Below are positions 44,248 through 56,613 of a stretch of DNA of 64,000 nucleotides, in pieces. The notes under the pieces are model-generated. The model did no database searches. It saw nothing but the letters and a program-made list of their open reading frames with translations, and had not been told where the DNA came from. The stretch is from contig CM028327.1 of the NCBI GenBank assembly GCA_016647705.1, forward strand, positions 10,425,726 through 10,489,725. The letters run 5' to 3'. Within the stretch, counting starts at the first letter, position 1. Each line of letters begins with the position of its first letter. This DNA comes from Eucommia ulmoides. Its lineage: Eukaryota > Streptophyta > Magnoliopsida > Garryales > Eucommiaceae. The position numbers and the translations under genes are program-made.

Positions 44248-45868
44248 TGTCACGCGCTCGGATTCAACTACTTTGTTTCCTCCTCGCGGTAATTGGACTA
44301 CTCGCAAGTATACGAGGTCTAAGTTTTAATATAATGAATCTTTTAGGATCGGATATCGTTCCACTGGGAACGGCCGGTAATTTAGTTGAGTATTGCGATT
44401 TCAATAGTTTCATATTATCTCGACTAATCAAATTTTGTTTGTTTTCTAATTACTATACTAAGATAAATGACAACTATAAGGTTAGTTTTAATTACACTAA
44501 TTACTTAGGTATAAATTTCTTTCATATAATGCATAACTGATTTCATTTAGTTAGCTATAACGGTTTCTATCTAATCCGACAACCTCTGTATCAATTACTC
44601 CTCCGCTACCTCTCCCGAGTGTAAAACGAGGGATTACACGACTTCGTATCAACGAAGAAGTCCCCTTCAATGCCTAAACGACCCTAAGTCGCGTGAGTTT
44701 TGAGCCAACGCCATGGGTTGCATACGTTCTAATGCCCTCCCGAGTCGTTAGAATGTCACGTTGTATTTACCCTAGTCCGAATCCGGGGTTACCTCTCCCG
44801 AGTGTCAAACCCCGCATTTTCGGTTTATCAATACAAGCATAATGACAAGAATAACGATAAACACAATCGGATTTAGACAACTTACTCGTTAAAGTAACAT
44901 AAATTTACTCAACTAAACGATTACATGATTTTGACTACACCTAAGTAACATTTAACTACTACTACAAGTTCTTAGCCATATACCATACAAAATAAGAGGG
45001 ATTCAACATTCTTAGATATTAAAAAGTGATTACAAAGAATAAAACAAGAGAGAAACGATCAAATCTGGAAGTGAAACAGCTCACTGTCGCTAATGATCGA
45101 TTCGCAAGTTATCCTTCTTTATCCGAATGATGAACTTCCTTATTGATCTTCAAAATATAGTTTGAGAGCTCTCTACTAGGGTTAGGGTTCTTCAACAACA
45201 ACTTTCAGACGTGGCCAAGGGGTATTTATAGGCTTAGGGGTTCAAAAATATCTAAATAGATATTTTGACCTGTTCTGCGATTTCCGCCTAAGCGATGGAA
45301 ACTTCGCTTAGGCGGTGTGTAAGTCGGTTAGAATTCCGCTTAAGAGGTAGAATCTTCGCTTAGGCGGAGGACTAAATTCTTGGCTCCTTATCTTTCTGAC
45401 AGAATTCCGCCTAGGCGGTAGCTACTTCGCCTAGGCGAATTTACAACAGTGCAGCTCTATCCAACAGTTCAGTACTTCCAGCGTTCTGGTGGATTTCCAC
45501 CTAGGTGGTGGAAACTTCGCCTAGGCAGGTTCAATACTTCAGCCCTTGCAACCTTCTGATGGATTTCCGCCTAGGCGGTAGAAACTTCGCCTAGGCAGAT
45601 TTCAAATCTTCAGCAATTCAACTTTCTGATGAATGTCCGCCTAGGCGGTGGAAACTTCGCCTAGGCGGATTTGCTCTGTTATTTGAAACCTTTTTTTTTT
45701 TTTTCATCTTTTTGGCTACCCCTTTCGTTCCATTTTGCTCGGTTTGCCAATTGTTTACGTCCCTGCTCCTGACTAATAAAAACAACTAAAACGGTATTCA
45801 AACTTCAATAAATTACTTGAAAACTGGCAAATTCGGTTTAGAATTAGATAGGTATTTTACACCTATCA
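44248..45868 (-). repeat. 3' LTR of the Athila-type element
   Basis: 1621 bp. It is near identical to the 5' LTR except for scattered substitutions and 41 bp (about 44360-44400) that are missing from the other copy. It includes the TATA sequence (45221-45230) and the six-unit palindromic array (45284-45671). The polypurine tract borders it at 45869. The ORF at 44223-44540 is a chance frame. Confidence 0.93.
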
Positions 45869-45884
45869 AATACCCCCAAACTTG
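45869..45884 (-). other. Polypurine tract of the Athila-type element
   Basis: On the minus strand AAGTTTGGGGGTATT abuts the 3' LTR, the position for plus-strand priming. Similar purine stretches (AAGTTTGGGGG-like) recur on the same strand at 46541-46553, about 47076-47087 and 47421-47433. Confidence 0.75.
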
Positions 45885-47553
45885 AAATTTTGCTAGTCCT
45901 CGAGCAAAACACCCTAATGCTAAATAACACTAACTACATTAATTAGCTACGTCCTAAACTACAGATACGTAATCATTAACAAATAAGACGTACACACCTG
46001 TGAGATTTAAGTTTAGTCAAAGAAACCATGATATTTTTCCCTCAACAACCCGTAATCAAATCCAGTTAAGGAATAATACACACCACGTGGTGTTCCAGAA
46101 TTTCAACACTCAATATCAGTTCAAATTATTTTAGATCCTATTGAAATGTATGTGTGTGAGAACTCAGATATATAACAAATCAAACGCCGGATTGGATTTT
46201 TCAATGAATAAGATCATGACTTAAACTTGTTAAAACATTAAGGGAAACCATATGCTTGACTGGGCTCAACTATCCACTAATGTAGGTTCGGACATTCACC
46301 GAGATCAATAGGGCTTGGTCAGGCTTTGGAGAACGACCAAGGGTATCGTAGGATTAGAAACTCGTTATAATTTTAACGATACTCGAGGTACAACGCTTGT
46401 CGCTAAATCTCTCTCATGACTCCCTTATCTTTGAAGATATTACCCTGAACAGAATTTAGTAAACTTGTATTCACTTGTCAATTCTATTGAATTTAAACAC
46501 TATATTCACATAGTTGTTTTTTTTTTTTTTTTTTGAGGAACACCCCCAAACTTATTCAAGTTTGTACAATTTTAGGAGTGTTTAGATACAACTAAAAGCT
46601 TGACAAGTGAATACTCTTACACTTAACTAAAAATACTGAAACCCTGATTGCCCGCTTCAAGTTAGCATATTCTAATGCTACTTGTTTTCACTCAATTTTT
46701 CACTTTTATTCCTAGCGACAATGGTTCTGAAAAATTTACTTGGTTAAAGTATAGAAACAAGTTCAGAAAACAAAAATTTTTATGACTTCGACAGGAGAAT
46801 GAGGGAATAACTTTTCAGGTTAGTTTAAAACGGTTCAAGCGATAAAAATGAAGGCCTATATCATGCCTCCGGAATTACCTTACCTATAATTTCGCCTCAA
46901 GTCTCCCCCAGTCAAGTTCTAGATTCCTCATTTCTGTCATGAACTTAATACTGAATAATCGGCGTCCAATCGTTCAATTGATTATACAACGAGTTTATGC
47001 AATCGTGTGATTTAGGATCAAAATAATTTTTACCTAATCGACATGCTAAGCACACAAAACACACGTGAATGGTATTACCCCCAACTTTAAAACATAATTT
47101 AGGGGGTTATTTTCATCATCGGGACATGGTTCGGACGAACTAAAAAAAAACTCAGCATGCTTGTACAACTCAATTCATTAATAATTCTACTCTAATTCTA
47201 CAAACTAGTATTACCTATGCTAATTATCCTTACACATGCATAGATAAACATTACACATGTATAACCAAAAAGAATTTTAAAATTTACAAAAATTTTAACA
47301 TTAATACATAAATTTGTACACCAAAAAGAATTTTTGTTCCCCTTTACATCAAATTTTTTTCATCATTCTTATCCCCTTCAAGACAAAAAAAACAAAAACT
47401 ACATGCATCGCGTGTTATACTCCCCCCAAACTTAAACAAGGCAGTATTCCCACTGCCTAAACAGTAAACCCGTAGCAGAATAGAAAAATATGTATGAAAA
47501 CTGGGCGAACACATACCTAGGAGGGAAGACATAGAAATCTAACCTCCTACCAT
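45885..47553 (-). other. Non-coding 3' region of the Athila-type element
   Basis: About 1.7 kb between the env-like ORF and the 3' LTR has no ORF of note. It contains a poly-T (46516-46534) and repeated polypurine-like motifs. A long non-coding 3' region is usual for Athila-type elements. Confidence 0.7.
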
Positions 47554-48657
47554 TTATTGTGGATGAGATGGCGGTGGCGGCTCATCCGGCTCAAAAAGTG
47601 GCACGGGCGTATAACGCGCCATGTCAATTCCAAGATGCTCGAATATGACTCGTTGGTTTTGATCTTGTTGCCGGATATAGGATTCCATATAGTTCTCCAT
47701 TCGGGCCAAATTATCTTGAAGTTGACTCACATCGGACTGGAGACTACCGACATCTCGTAAGATTTGTGCGATTTGGCCTCGGCTGGTTGTAGGCGTTGGT
47801 CGCTCTGAAGGACCGACTTCTTCCTCTTCTTGACCCTCCTCTCCTTCTCCTGGTCCGCCTCTCCATAACCTGTTAATCATTGCTAGATCAAGTGGTTTCA
47901 CAGGTGGAAATGGGCTTGTGGACGTGATCCGAATTCCGGCTCGTTGAAAGAGCGCGGTGAGGAAGGAAGGAAAAGGAAGGGCACCCTTTTTTGACTTGGC
48001 AGCATGAAGTATGGAAGAATAAATGTGCCAGTTGACGTTTATGGGGGTCCCTCTATCGATGCCGTAGAGCATGAAAGCTCTCTCCTTGGACACGTTAGAC
48101 ACATGGGTCGTCGGGAGCAGATTGGCGCAGATAAATGAAAACTAAATCTTGGGGATCGGTTTTAGAAACCGCGACTTGAAGATTGCTTGGCCCTGCCATG
48201 TGTTGGTCCACTGTGCGTTGCCTGTCGTCAAGGCCTGAATCACCGAAGTCATGGTTGGTGAGGCGACATCGTCTAAATCTCGTGTAGCTTCAGGCCCCGT
48301 CAACCCTAGCAATTCATTAAAATGATCGGCACTGAATAGGATGGGAATGTTTCGGACCCGTGTTTGAACTCCTGTGGCCTCTGCGATATTGGCATAAAAT
48401 TCTCGAACAAGGGCCAACTTGCCCATTGGAGGAGGGGCACAGAACTGTTGCCATCGTCTTTGTACGATCACAGTTCTGATTTCTTCAGGAAGGTCATTCA
48501 AAGGCCCAAATCCTCTTTGACGGATGCCTAGCCGCTTACTCTCATGTTCTTTATACCGATCCTTCGCCTGCTTAGAAACAAACTTAAGGGAATTGAAATC
48601 CGAAGTGGACGGAGGTTCGTCTGTTCTTGAGTGCTTGGCAGCCCTGCGCTTTGCCAT
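47554..48657 (-). pseudogene. Env-like/ORF3 region of the Athila-type element
   Basis: The ORF begins at 48657 (MAKRRAAKHS), with a basic N-terminus and then the conserved plant 'putative transposon protein' region seen after pol in Athila elements: W-Q-F-C (RRWQQFCAPP), VREFYAN and NIPILFSADHFNELLG. One TAG (48142-48144) interrupts the frame. The same frame continues 48102-47554 with a hydrophilic, Glu-rich segment (GEEGQEEEEVGPSERP) and a predicted coiled coil (LQSDVSQLQDNLARMENYM). No signal peptide or fusion peptide is evident, so 'env-like' refers to position and family only. Confidence 0.78.
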
Positions 48658-49986
48658 TGTCCCTGAAAATTCAAATTACCACACCAACCACAAGAATAAC
48701 AATAGAACAAGTGATTCAAACCCTAATCAGCGAACCAACCATACTCTATTTAATCAATCATATGCCAATCAAAACCACATGATACAAATCTCAACACATA
48801 TCCTACCGACCATAACCAAATCACATTTTTGTCGCAATGTAGCGCAAACTACATGATTCACATTGTATAACAACACAAAAATATGATAGGGTTTATCATT
48901 TAGCATTCCTTAATCCCATTTAACATGAAAATCGCAATTTATGGTTTAAAGGGTTTAGGGTTCCAATCAAATCCACTGTTTTGTTGAAATAAGTGAGCAA
49001 ATGAAGCAAATAATTCATCAACTAAGTGAAGAATAAGATCATTGACACTTGTCGAAAAATTTGATCAAATCAGTGGAGAATGGTGATTTCGCACTGTTTC
49101 ACCGCTCGAACCCTAATTTTCGAGAATGGGTGGAGGAATTCCACGTTTTGAGGAAGATTCTTGATGAGAATCCAAGTTTTTAGCACTATAGAATGAATCT
49201 TAAAAAGGGGGAAGGAATTTGGGATGGTGAAATTGAGAGGTTTCTTAAAATTGTTAGGAGGGAAATGCCGTTTGCGAAGTGGACTGTGCGTTTTAAAAAC
49301 AGAGTTCGCATAAATTCGCCTAGGCGGTGGTTTCACCGCTTAGGCGGATTAGCGCCTTTTCATTTTGAAAACGTTCTGGTGTAAATCCGCTTAGGCGGTG
49401 GTTTCTTTTCTTGGGCGAGGTTACACCAGTGTGAAACCATGATTTGGTTGTAAATCCGCTTAGGCGGTGGGTTTTCCGCCTGAGCGAATTTACGCCAGTG
49501 TACGAACTCAGCTTTTCTTCATTTTTCCGCCTAGGCGGTGGTTTTACCGCCTGGGAGAACTTACGGCAGTGTAAAATTGAGACTTTGTCTATCCAATTAT
49601 TGCCTAAGCGGTGGTTTTACCGCTTGGGCGACATTATGCCAGAATGTTTTCTCAGCCTTTTTGTCCAATGTTCGCCTAAGCGGTGGGTTTACCGCTTAGG
49701 CGAATTTTTGCCAGTGTGGTCCTAAGTTGAATTCCTTCAGGTTTTCACATTGTTTCTCTACACCTCTTATTTCTTCTTCAATTCTCAAATTAGTTTTAGA
49801 ATGCAAATCAATCTTAAGCATCTAACTTCATCAATTTACCACAAAAAATTAATATAACGAGATCAATACGATCTCCAAAAAGGTATTTATACAAAAGTTG
49901 GGAATATTCGTTACCCTCGATGTCACGTCAAAAAAAATGTTGCTTGGTTTTACTTCCCTAGCATGGACGTTTCAAGAATTCCGGCT
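48658..49986 (-). other. Spacer between pol and env-like ORF
   Basis: Contains a palindromic array (49317-49720, listed separately) and, just after the pol stop, a TATA-like sequence identical in core to the LTR one (ggtatttata at 49882-49891; TATAAATACC on the minus strand). Otherwise A/T-rich with no ORF. It could hold an internal promoter or splice signals for the env-like ORF, but that is inference. Confidence 0.5.
49317..49720. repeat. Six-unit palindromic array, internal copy
   Basis: Units start at about 49317, 49387, 49457, 49527, 49601 and 49672, a period of 70-74 bp. Each has a CGCC(T/C)AGGCGG-type palindrome, a 'tggttttac' spacer and a second palindrome about 20 bp on, followed by 'gaatttacgccagtg'. 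It is clearly related to the LTR array ('gaatttacaacagtg' there) but diverged. Frames through it (49444-49725) repeat RRWFYRLG-like residues and are not genes. Confidence 0.9.
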
Positions 49987-52900
49987 TTATTCTTCAACGA
50001 GGGAGATGTTCTCCACAACTCGCTCTTTATTTTTGAAGTAAAGCTTGATCCACTCCTCGTTGACTCGGAAAGTACACCCGTCTTCGAATTCTAGCTCGAT
50101 GGCTCCAAATGGATAGATGTGCTTGATCCGGAACGGTCTAGACCACCGAGACTTCAACTTTCCGGGAAAGAGCCTCAGCCTTGAATTAAACAATAGGACT
50201 TGTTGGCCCGGACTGAACTCCCTCCGGACTATCATTTTGTCATGCCATCTCTTCATTTTGTCTTTGTAGAGCTTGGCATTTTCATAAGCTTCGTGTCGGA
50301 ATTCCTCCATTTCTTTTAATTGGAGGAGACGTTGCGTACTAGAAGCTTTTATGTCAAAATTGAGTTTCTTTATCGCCCAGAATACACAGTGCTCCAATTC
50401 AACGGGCAAATGACAAGCTTTCCTAAACACCAATCGATACGGCGACATGCCGATCGGTGTCTTAAAAGCCGTGCGATACGCCCATAAAGCATCATCTAGC
50501 TTTACTGCCCAATCCTTGCGATTTATATGAACCGTCTTTTCCAGAATGAGCTTGATCTCATGGTTTGAAACTTCCGCTTGGCCATTTGTCTGTGGGTGAT
50601 AAGGTAGCGCCACCTTGTGCCTCACTCCATACTTTGCCAATAAGGCATTGAGCATTTTGTTATAGAAGTGGGTCCCCTCATCACTGATTAAGGCTCGAGG
50701 TGTCCCGAACCGTGTCATGACATTATGTTGAAGGAATTTTAACACCACTTTGGCATCATTAGTAGGTATTGTCGCAGCCTCGACCCATTTGGACACATAA
50801 TCCACCGCTAGCAGAATATACTCCTTCCCAAATGAGGGCGAAAATGGTCCCATGAAATCTAATCCCCACACATCAAACAACTCAAGCTCAAGAATTGACG
50901 TCAGTGGCAACTCATGCCTCCTTGATATGTTACCTACCCTTTGACATCTATCACAGGTTTTTACAAACGTATATGAATCTTTAAATAAAGAGGGCCAGTA
51001 AAAACCTGATTACAGTACTTTTGATGCCGTTCGAGTCGCACCGAAATGGCCGCCACAAGGTGATGAATGGCAATGGTAGAGAATACTAGCCATTTCTTCT
51101 TTCAGAACACATCTCCGGATCACCTGATCAGCACACTTCTTAAATAGCAACGGCTCGTCCCACAGATAGTACTTAGCATCAAAAAGAAATTTCTTCCTTT
51201 GTGCTCCCGTCAACTCAGGTGGTAACACGCCACATGCAAGATAATTAACAATGTCAGCATACCACGGAAGTGCATTTTCTACTGCTGCAAAGAGTTGTTC
51301 GTCAGGGAACACTTCCGTGATATTAGACTCGTCAGCAACGTCATCTTGGATCAACCTCGACAAATGATCGGCCACAACGTTCTCACTCCCCTTTTTGTCC
51401 CTTATCTCCGCATCAAACTCTTGTAATAAGAGAATCCACCTAATCAACCTTGGCTTGGCATCTTTCTTGGCAAATAAGTACCGGATAATCGTGTGATCTG
51501 TATAGGCAATCACTTTTGACCCAATGATGTATGAACGGAACTTATCACAAGCAAAGACCATCGCTAGCATTTCTTTCTCCATTGTGGTGTAATTCGCCTG
51601 GGCGTCATTCAATGTTTTGCTTGCATAATAGATCGAGCGGAAGATCTTCTCCTTCCGTTGGCCTAACACCGTGCCAACGGCATAGTCACTCGTATTGCAC
51701 ATTATCTCAAATGGCATTTCCCAATCCGGAGCGACCATTATTGGAGCCGTGATCAACTTATTCTTTATTGCCTTAAACGCCTCCATGCAAGCTTCATTGA
51801 AATCAAACGAAGTATCCTTCTCAAGAAGGTGACATAACGGCTTTACCGTCTTCAAGAAGTCCTTAATAAAGCGCCGATAAAAGCCGGCATGCCCCAAGAA
51901 ACTTCGAACTCCTTTCACATTTATTGGTGGCGGAAGCTTCTCAATCGTCTCTATCTTTGCTTGGTCCACCTCAAGCCCCTTTGCAGAGACTCGATCACCT
52001 AAAACGATCCCCTTTTTAACCATAAAGTGGCACTTCTCCCAATTTAAAACCAAATTCTTCTCTTCACATCGGTCATGAACAAGCGCCAGATTGTAGAGAC
52101 AGTGATCAAAGGACGATCCAAAGACTGAGAAGTCATCCATAAAGATTTCCATTTTCTCCTCCACCATATCAGAAAAGATCGCCATCATACACCGTTGGAA
52201 AGTTGCCGGTGCATTGCAAAGGCCAAACGGCATACGTCGATACACAAACGTTCCATATGGGCATGTGAAAGTCGTCATCTCTTGGTCCTCCGGTGCAATG
52301 GCTATTTGATTATAATCGGAATAGCCATCAAGAGAGCAGTAGTACTCATAACCAGCTAAATGATCTAGCATTTGGTCAATGAAAGGAAGAGGAAAATGAT
52401 CTTTCCTCGTTGCCTTAGTTAATCTCCTATAATCAATACATACACGCCACCCTGTGATGGTCCGTGTCGGGATAAGGTCATCCTTCTCATTCTTTACTAC
52501 TGTCATGCCTCATTTCTTTGGCACCACTTGTACCGGGCTCACCCACTCACTGTCGGATATGGCGTATATAATCCCCGCATTTAATAACTTCAACACCTCC
52601 GCTCTCACCACTTCCTTCATAGTCGGATTTAGCCGCCGTTGATGTTCAATGGAGGGTTTGAACATATCCTCCATCAAAATCTTATGCATACACACGGACG
52701 GACTAATTCCCTTGATATCTGAAATAGACCAAGCAAAAGCGGACTGGTGCCTCCTTAAGATTCTTAGCAACTTACTCTCCTCTTCTTCCGTCAGAGTTGA
52801 TGAGATTATAACCAGATCGGTCAAATTCTCTTCCAAAAAGATATACTGAAGGTGTTCCGGTAATTGCTTGAGTAATAACCCACCGTGAGGCGGATTTGAT

Positions 52901-53766
52901 TTCTCGGGAGAGTCTTCAACTTGTTCAATCTCTGCCACATGAATAGGACAATCTATGGATTCCGATTGAGCATCTAGAGCTAGTAAGTATTCCACAACAT
53001 CAAAGTCCGTGGTAGAGCCTCCTTCACCAAGATCCCCCATAGATAAGGAATTTGTGAGAGTGCGCTCTAAGGAATCCATATCCATGTTTGCAAGAAAGAA
53101 CTCCTGCACGCAAGAGTCCACAACATCTACTCGATTGCAATTGGGAGATTCATCCGAAAAGTTCATAGTATTAAAAATATTGAACCTTATTTCTTCATCG
53201 TTCACTCTTAAGGTCAAATTGCCATTATGCACATCTATTAAGGCCTTTCCCGTTCCAAGGAAAGGTCTTCCAAGGATGATCGGGATCTCTCGGTCTTCTT
53301 CTATCTCAAGTGCTACGAAATCCATCGGGAAAATAAATTTGTCCACTTTCACCAACACATCCTCAATGATTCCCTTAGAATAGGTTAGAGAACGATCCAC
53401 CATTTGAAGAGATATAGTTGTTGGCTTTGCACTTCCGAGTCGTAACTTCTGATAAATGGAAGAAGGCATCAAATTGATACTTGCCCCTAGATCACAAAGT
53501 GCCTTATCGAAGTGGGATTTCTCGATAGTACACGGAATCGTGAAACTACCCGGATCCTTTAATTTAGTAGGCAATTTTCTCTGTAGTATTGCACTACACG
53601 CTTCAGTTAGCTTCACCGTTTCATAGTCCTCCAACTTTCGCTTCTTTGTCATGATATCCTTCAAGAACTTGCTATAATTAGGCATTTGTTCCAATGCATC
53701 CGCGAAGGGAATGTTGATGTGGATTTTCTTGAAGATTTCAAGAAATTTTTCGAATTGAACATCCAA
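49987..53766 (-). pseudogene. pol: Athila-type pol: protease, RT, RNase H, integrase
   Basis: One reading frame runs from 53766 to a stop at 49987, interrupted by TGA (52510-52512) and TAA (51010-51012). Protease: CDLGASINLMP (Asp at residue 92 of the first ORF). [27 protein letters not shown] and the catalytic box FMDDFSVFG (Asp 124-125 of the second ORF). RNase [10 protein letters not shown] region. Integrase: zinc-binding H..H ([11 protein letters not shown]) just before the TAA and CDRCQR just after it, then the DDE core as [19 protein letters not shown] and a Glu in [10 protein letters not shown]. The TGA falls between protease and RT, and the TAA inside the integrase zinc finger. The element cannot make a full polyprotein. 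Confidence 0.92.
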
Positions 53767-53784
53767 CTTCCTCTTTTGGAACCT

Positions 53785-55546
53785 TTAAGGATATGACAAT
53801 GGTGTGACTAGAATCGGCGGATTCTCTGAAAATGTTACTCTTCCCGGCATCACTCTTTCATCTCTTCTTCTCTCCTCAACTTTCTCCTTGTTGATACTCC
53901 CATTCACGTTTTCACTTAGCTTCTCATTTCCTTCTTCGGCCTTTGCTTCAACGTTTTCCCCCACACTAGTTCTTGGTTCATCATCCGGAAACTCACGACT
54001 CACGGCCGACTCAGTTTCCATAGGCCTCCTTACTTCCACGTCTCTGCCGCTCCTTAACTTAATCACCTTGCATTCCCGAGGGTTGGTTTCCGTGTTGCTT
54101 AGAAACTTCCCCTTTTGTTGTTCTTGAATTTCCCTAGCAAGTTGCGCGATTTGAGTCTCAAGAGCCTTCACCATGGCATTAGTGTTGGTACACGTGGTAT
54201 CAATAGAGTCCAGCCATGTTTAATATTTATTCAGGCGATTATGCGTCTCATGTATCATAGTCTACGTCTCTTTCATAAATGATCCTAGAACTTCATCCAA
54301 ATTTGGCTTCGGATTGTGGATTGGCGGTTGTTGCATTTGACGATTAGCTTGCATTGGATATCCCGAAGATTGGTTTCTATACCCCGGAGGTGGTCGCAAA
54401 GTGTTCTGATTATTCGTATATGAAAAGTTCTCATGATTACGAAGTCCGGGATTGTAGTGAGTTGGAATGTTGGTAGCCGGCCTGAAAGTGTAAGCACGGT
54501 TGTTCAGAAAATGGCATTTCTTAAACTCGTTATCCAATCCGGATTGAGAACTACTTGCCACTATCTCTTCCCCTTGATTCGACAAAGCACCTTTTGTAGA
54601 AAAGGCGACTAATTGGTCCGAGAGCTTGGACACTTGGGCCAATAACGTTGAAATATGGTCCGATTCTTGGATAGAAGCGACCCGTCTTCCCGTGTTCCTT
54701 TCATTCGGCCATTGGTAGTTATTAGCCGCCATCTCCTCTAATAATGCATTTGCTTCGGTTGGGGTTTTGGACAACAATGATCCCCCGGAGGCCACATCGA
54801 CTATCATTCTTGTCTGGCCATCCAACCCGTTATAAAAATAATTGGATTTGAAACCAATCTTGATAACCGTGTTGGGGGCACCTTCTCAATAAGTCTTTAA
54901 ACCTCTCCCATGCCTCAAATAATGGCTCGAAATCTCTCTAACGAAACTGCGCAATTTTGCCTCGGAGTTGAGACGTCTTCGAGGGTGGGAAGAACTTAGT
55001 GAGGAACCTTTGTGCAAGGTCCTCCCAAGTGTTAATGCTCCCCGGCTGAATCGATTGAAACCATCCCTTTGCTCGGTCTCGTAAGGAGAATGGAAATAAC
55101 CTCAGCCTTATCACATCTTCGGCGACTCCGTTGATCTTTACGATGTCACAGATTTCCAAAAAAGTAGCCAAGTGTACGTTGGGATCTTTGTGAAGGTTCC
55201 CGCCATATTGGTTCTACTGAACCATGTTGATTAAGGCGGGTTTCAACTCGAAGTTGTTAACTTGGATCGGCTGCCTCCGGATCCCTGAATAATTGTCCAA
55301 CATAAGGGGCCGATAATAGTCCCGAAGGACTCGTTGTGGCCTCTCATGCTCCGGAGGCTGGAGTGCTAGCGGCTCTGGTGGTTGCGGAATATTCTCATGT
55401 CCACCAGCCATTGCTGTAGCTTTTTCTTCTTTTTGCTTAGCAATACGTTTACTCCGCCGCATGCACTGCTTAAATTCAATTGATAAATGAAATAAATAAA
55501 TAAATTGAATTAAATTTAAGAACAAAAGAATTATCGTGATTAACAT
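53785..55546 (-). pseudogene. gag: Athila-type gag, broken
   Basis: It starts after the primer site (MRRSKRIAKQKEEK, a usual Athila gag opening) and continues through the retrotransposon gag core (DVIRLRLFPFSLRDRAKGWF, WEDLAQRFLTKFFPPSKT). A TAG at 55214-55216 and another at about 54938 interrupt it. A one-base insertion in a T-run near 54838 shifts the frame, after which the ORF 54825-54262 continues (MIVDVASGGS, EANALLEEMAANNYQW). More stops separate it from 54174-53785 and from pol. The C-terminal part is Glu/Lys-rich. No CCHC knuckle is visible, as is common in this lineage. Confidence 0.88.
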
Positions 55547-55595
55547 TCAACTACTAAATCACGATATCAACTTAATTGAAAAACACATTGCCGTT

Positions 55596-55612
55596 CCCCG
55601 GCAACGGCGCCA
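55596..55612 (-). other. tRNA-Asp primer binding site
   Basis: The plus strand reads CCCCGGCAACGGCGCCA, identical to the 3' end of plant tRNA-Asp(GUC) with CCA. The minus strand is therefore a perfect 17-nt complement. It is six bases from the inner edge of the 5' LTR. It is the priming site, not a tRNA gene. Confidence 0.92.
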
Positions 55613-56550
55613 AAAACTTGTCACGCGCTCGGATTCAACTACTTTGTTTCCTCCTCGCGGTAATTGGACTACTCGTAAGTATATGAGGTCTAAGTTTTAA
55701 TATAATGGATCTTTTAGGATCGGATATCGTTCCATAGTTTCATATTATCTCGACTAATCAAATTTTGTTTGTTTTCTAATTACTATACTAAGATAAATGA
55801 CAACTATAAGGTTAGTTTTAATTACACTAATTACTTAGGTATAAATTTCTTTCATATAATGCATAATCGATTTCATTTAGTTAGCTATAACGGTTTCTAT
55901 CTAATCCGACAACCTCTGTATCAATAACTCCTCCGCTACCTCTCCTGAGTGTAAAACGAGGGATTACACGACTTTGTGTCAACGAAGAAGTCCCCTTCAA
56001 CGCCTAAACGACCCTAAGTCGCGTGAGTTTTAAGCCAACGTCATGGGTTGCATACGTTCTAATGCCCTCCCGGGTCGTTAGAATGTCACGTTGTATTTAT
56101 CCTAGTCTGAATCCGAGGTTACCTCTCATGAGTATCAAACCCCGCATTCTCGGTTTATCAATAGAAGCATAATGACAAGAATAATGATAAACACAATCAG
56201 ATTTAGACAACTTACTCGTTAAAGTAACATAAATTTATTCAACTAAACGATTACATGATTTTGACTACACCTAAGTAACATTTAACTACTACTACAAGTT
56301 CTTAGCCATATACCATACAAAATAAGAGGGATTCAAAATTCTTAGATATGAAAAAGTGATTACAAAGAATAAAACAAGAGAGAAACGATCAAATCTGGAA
56401 GTGAAACGGTTCACTGTCGCTAATGATCGATCCGCAAGTTATCCTTCTTTATCCGAATGATGAACTTCCTTCTTGATCTTCAAAATATAGCTTAAGAGCT
56501 CTCTACTAGGGTTAGGGTTCTTCAAAAACAACTTTCAGACGTGGCCAAGG

Positions 56551-56560
56551 GGTATTTATA
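56551..56560 (-). promoter_or_regulatory. TATA box of the Athila-type 5' LTR
   Basis: TATAAATACC on the minus strand in the context 'taagcctataaataccccttggcc'. The likely transcription start is about 30 bp further (near 56525). The palindromic array begins only 55 bp upstream. The 3' LTR has the same sequence at 45221-45230. Confidence 0.75.
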
Positions 56561-56613
56561 GGCTTAGGGGTTCAAAAATATCTAAATAGATATTTTGACC
56601 TATTCTGCGATTT

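Noticed and set aside
49193..49725. Plus-strand ORFs with repeating RRWFYRLG-like residues
   Set aside because: They are translations of the palindromic array. The array is also present in LTRs without an open frame.
52454..54127. Several plus-strand ORFs of 62-124 codons
   Set aside because: They lie antisense to the Athila-type gag-pol frame, which has clear protease and RT motifs.
55596..55612. Perfect tRNA-Asp 3' end
   Set aside because: Only the last 17 bases match, and they lie next to an LTR with correct spacing, so it is a primer binding site and not a tRNA gene.
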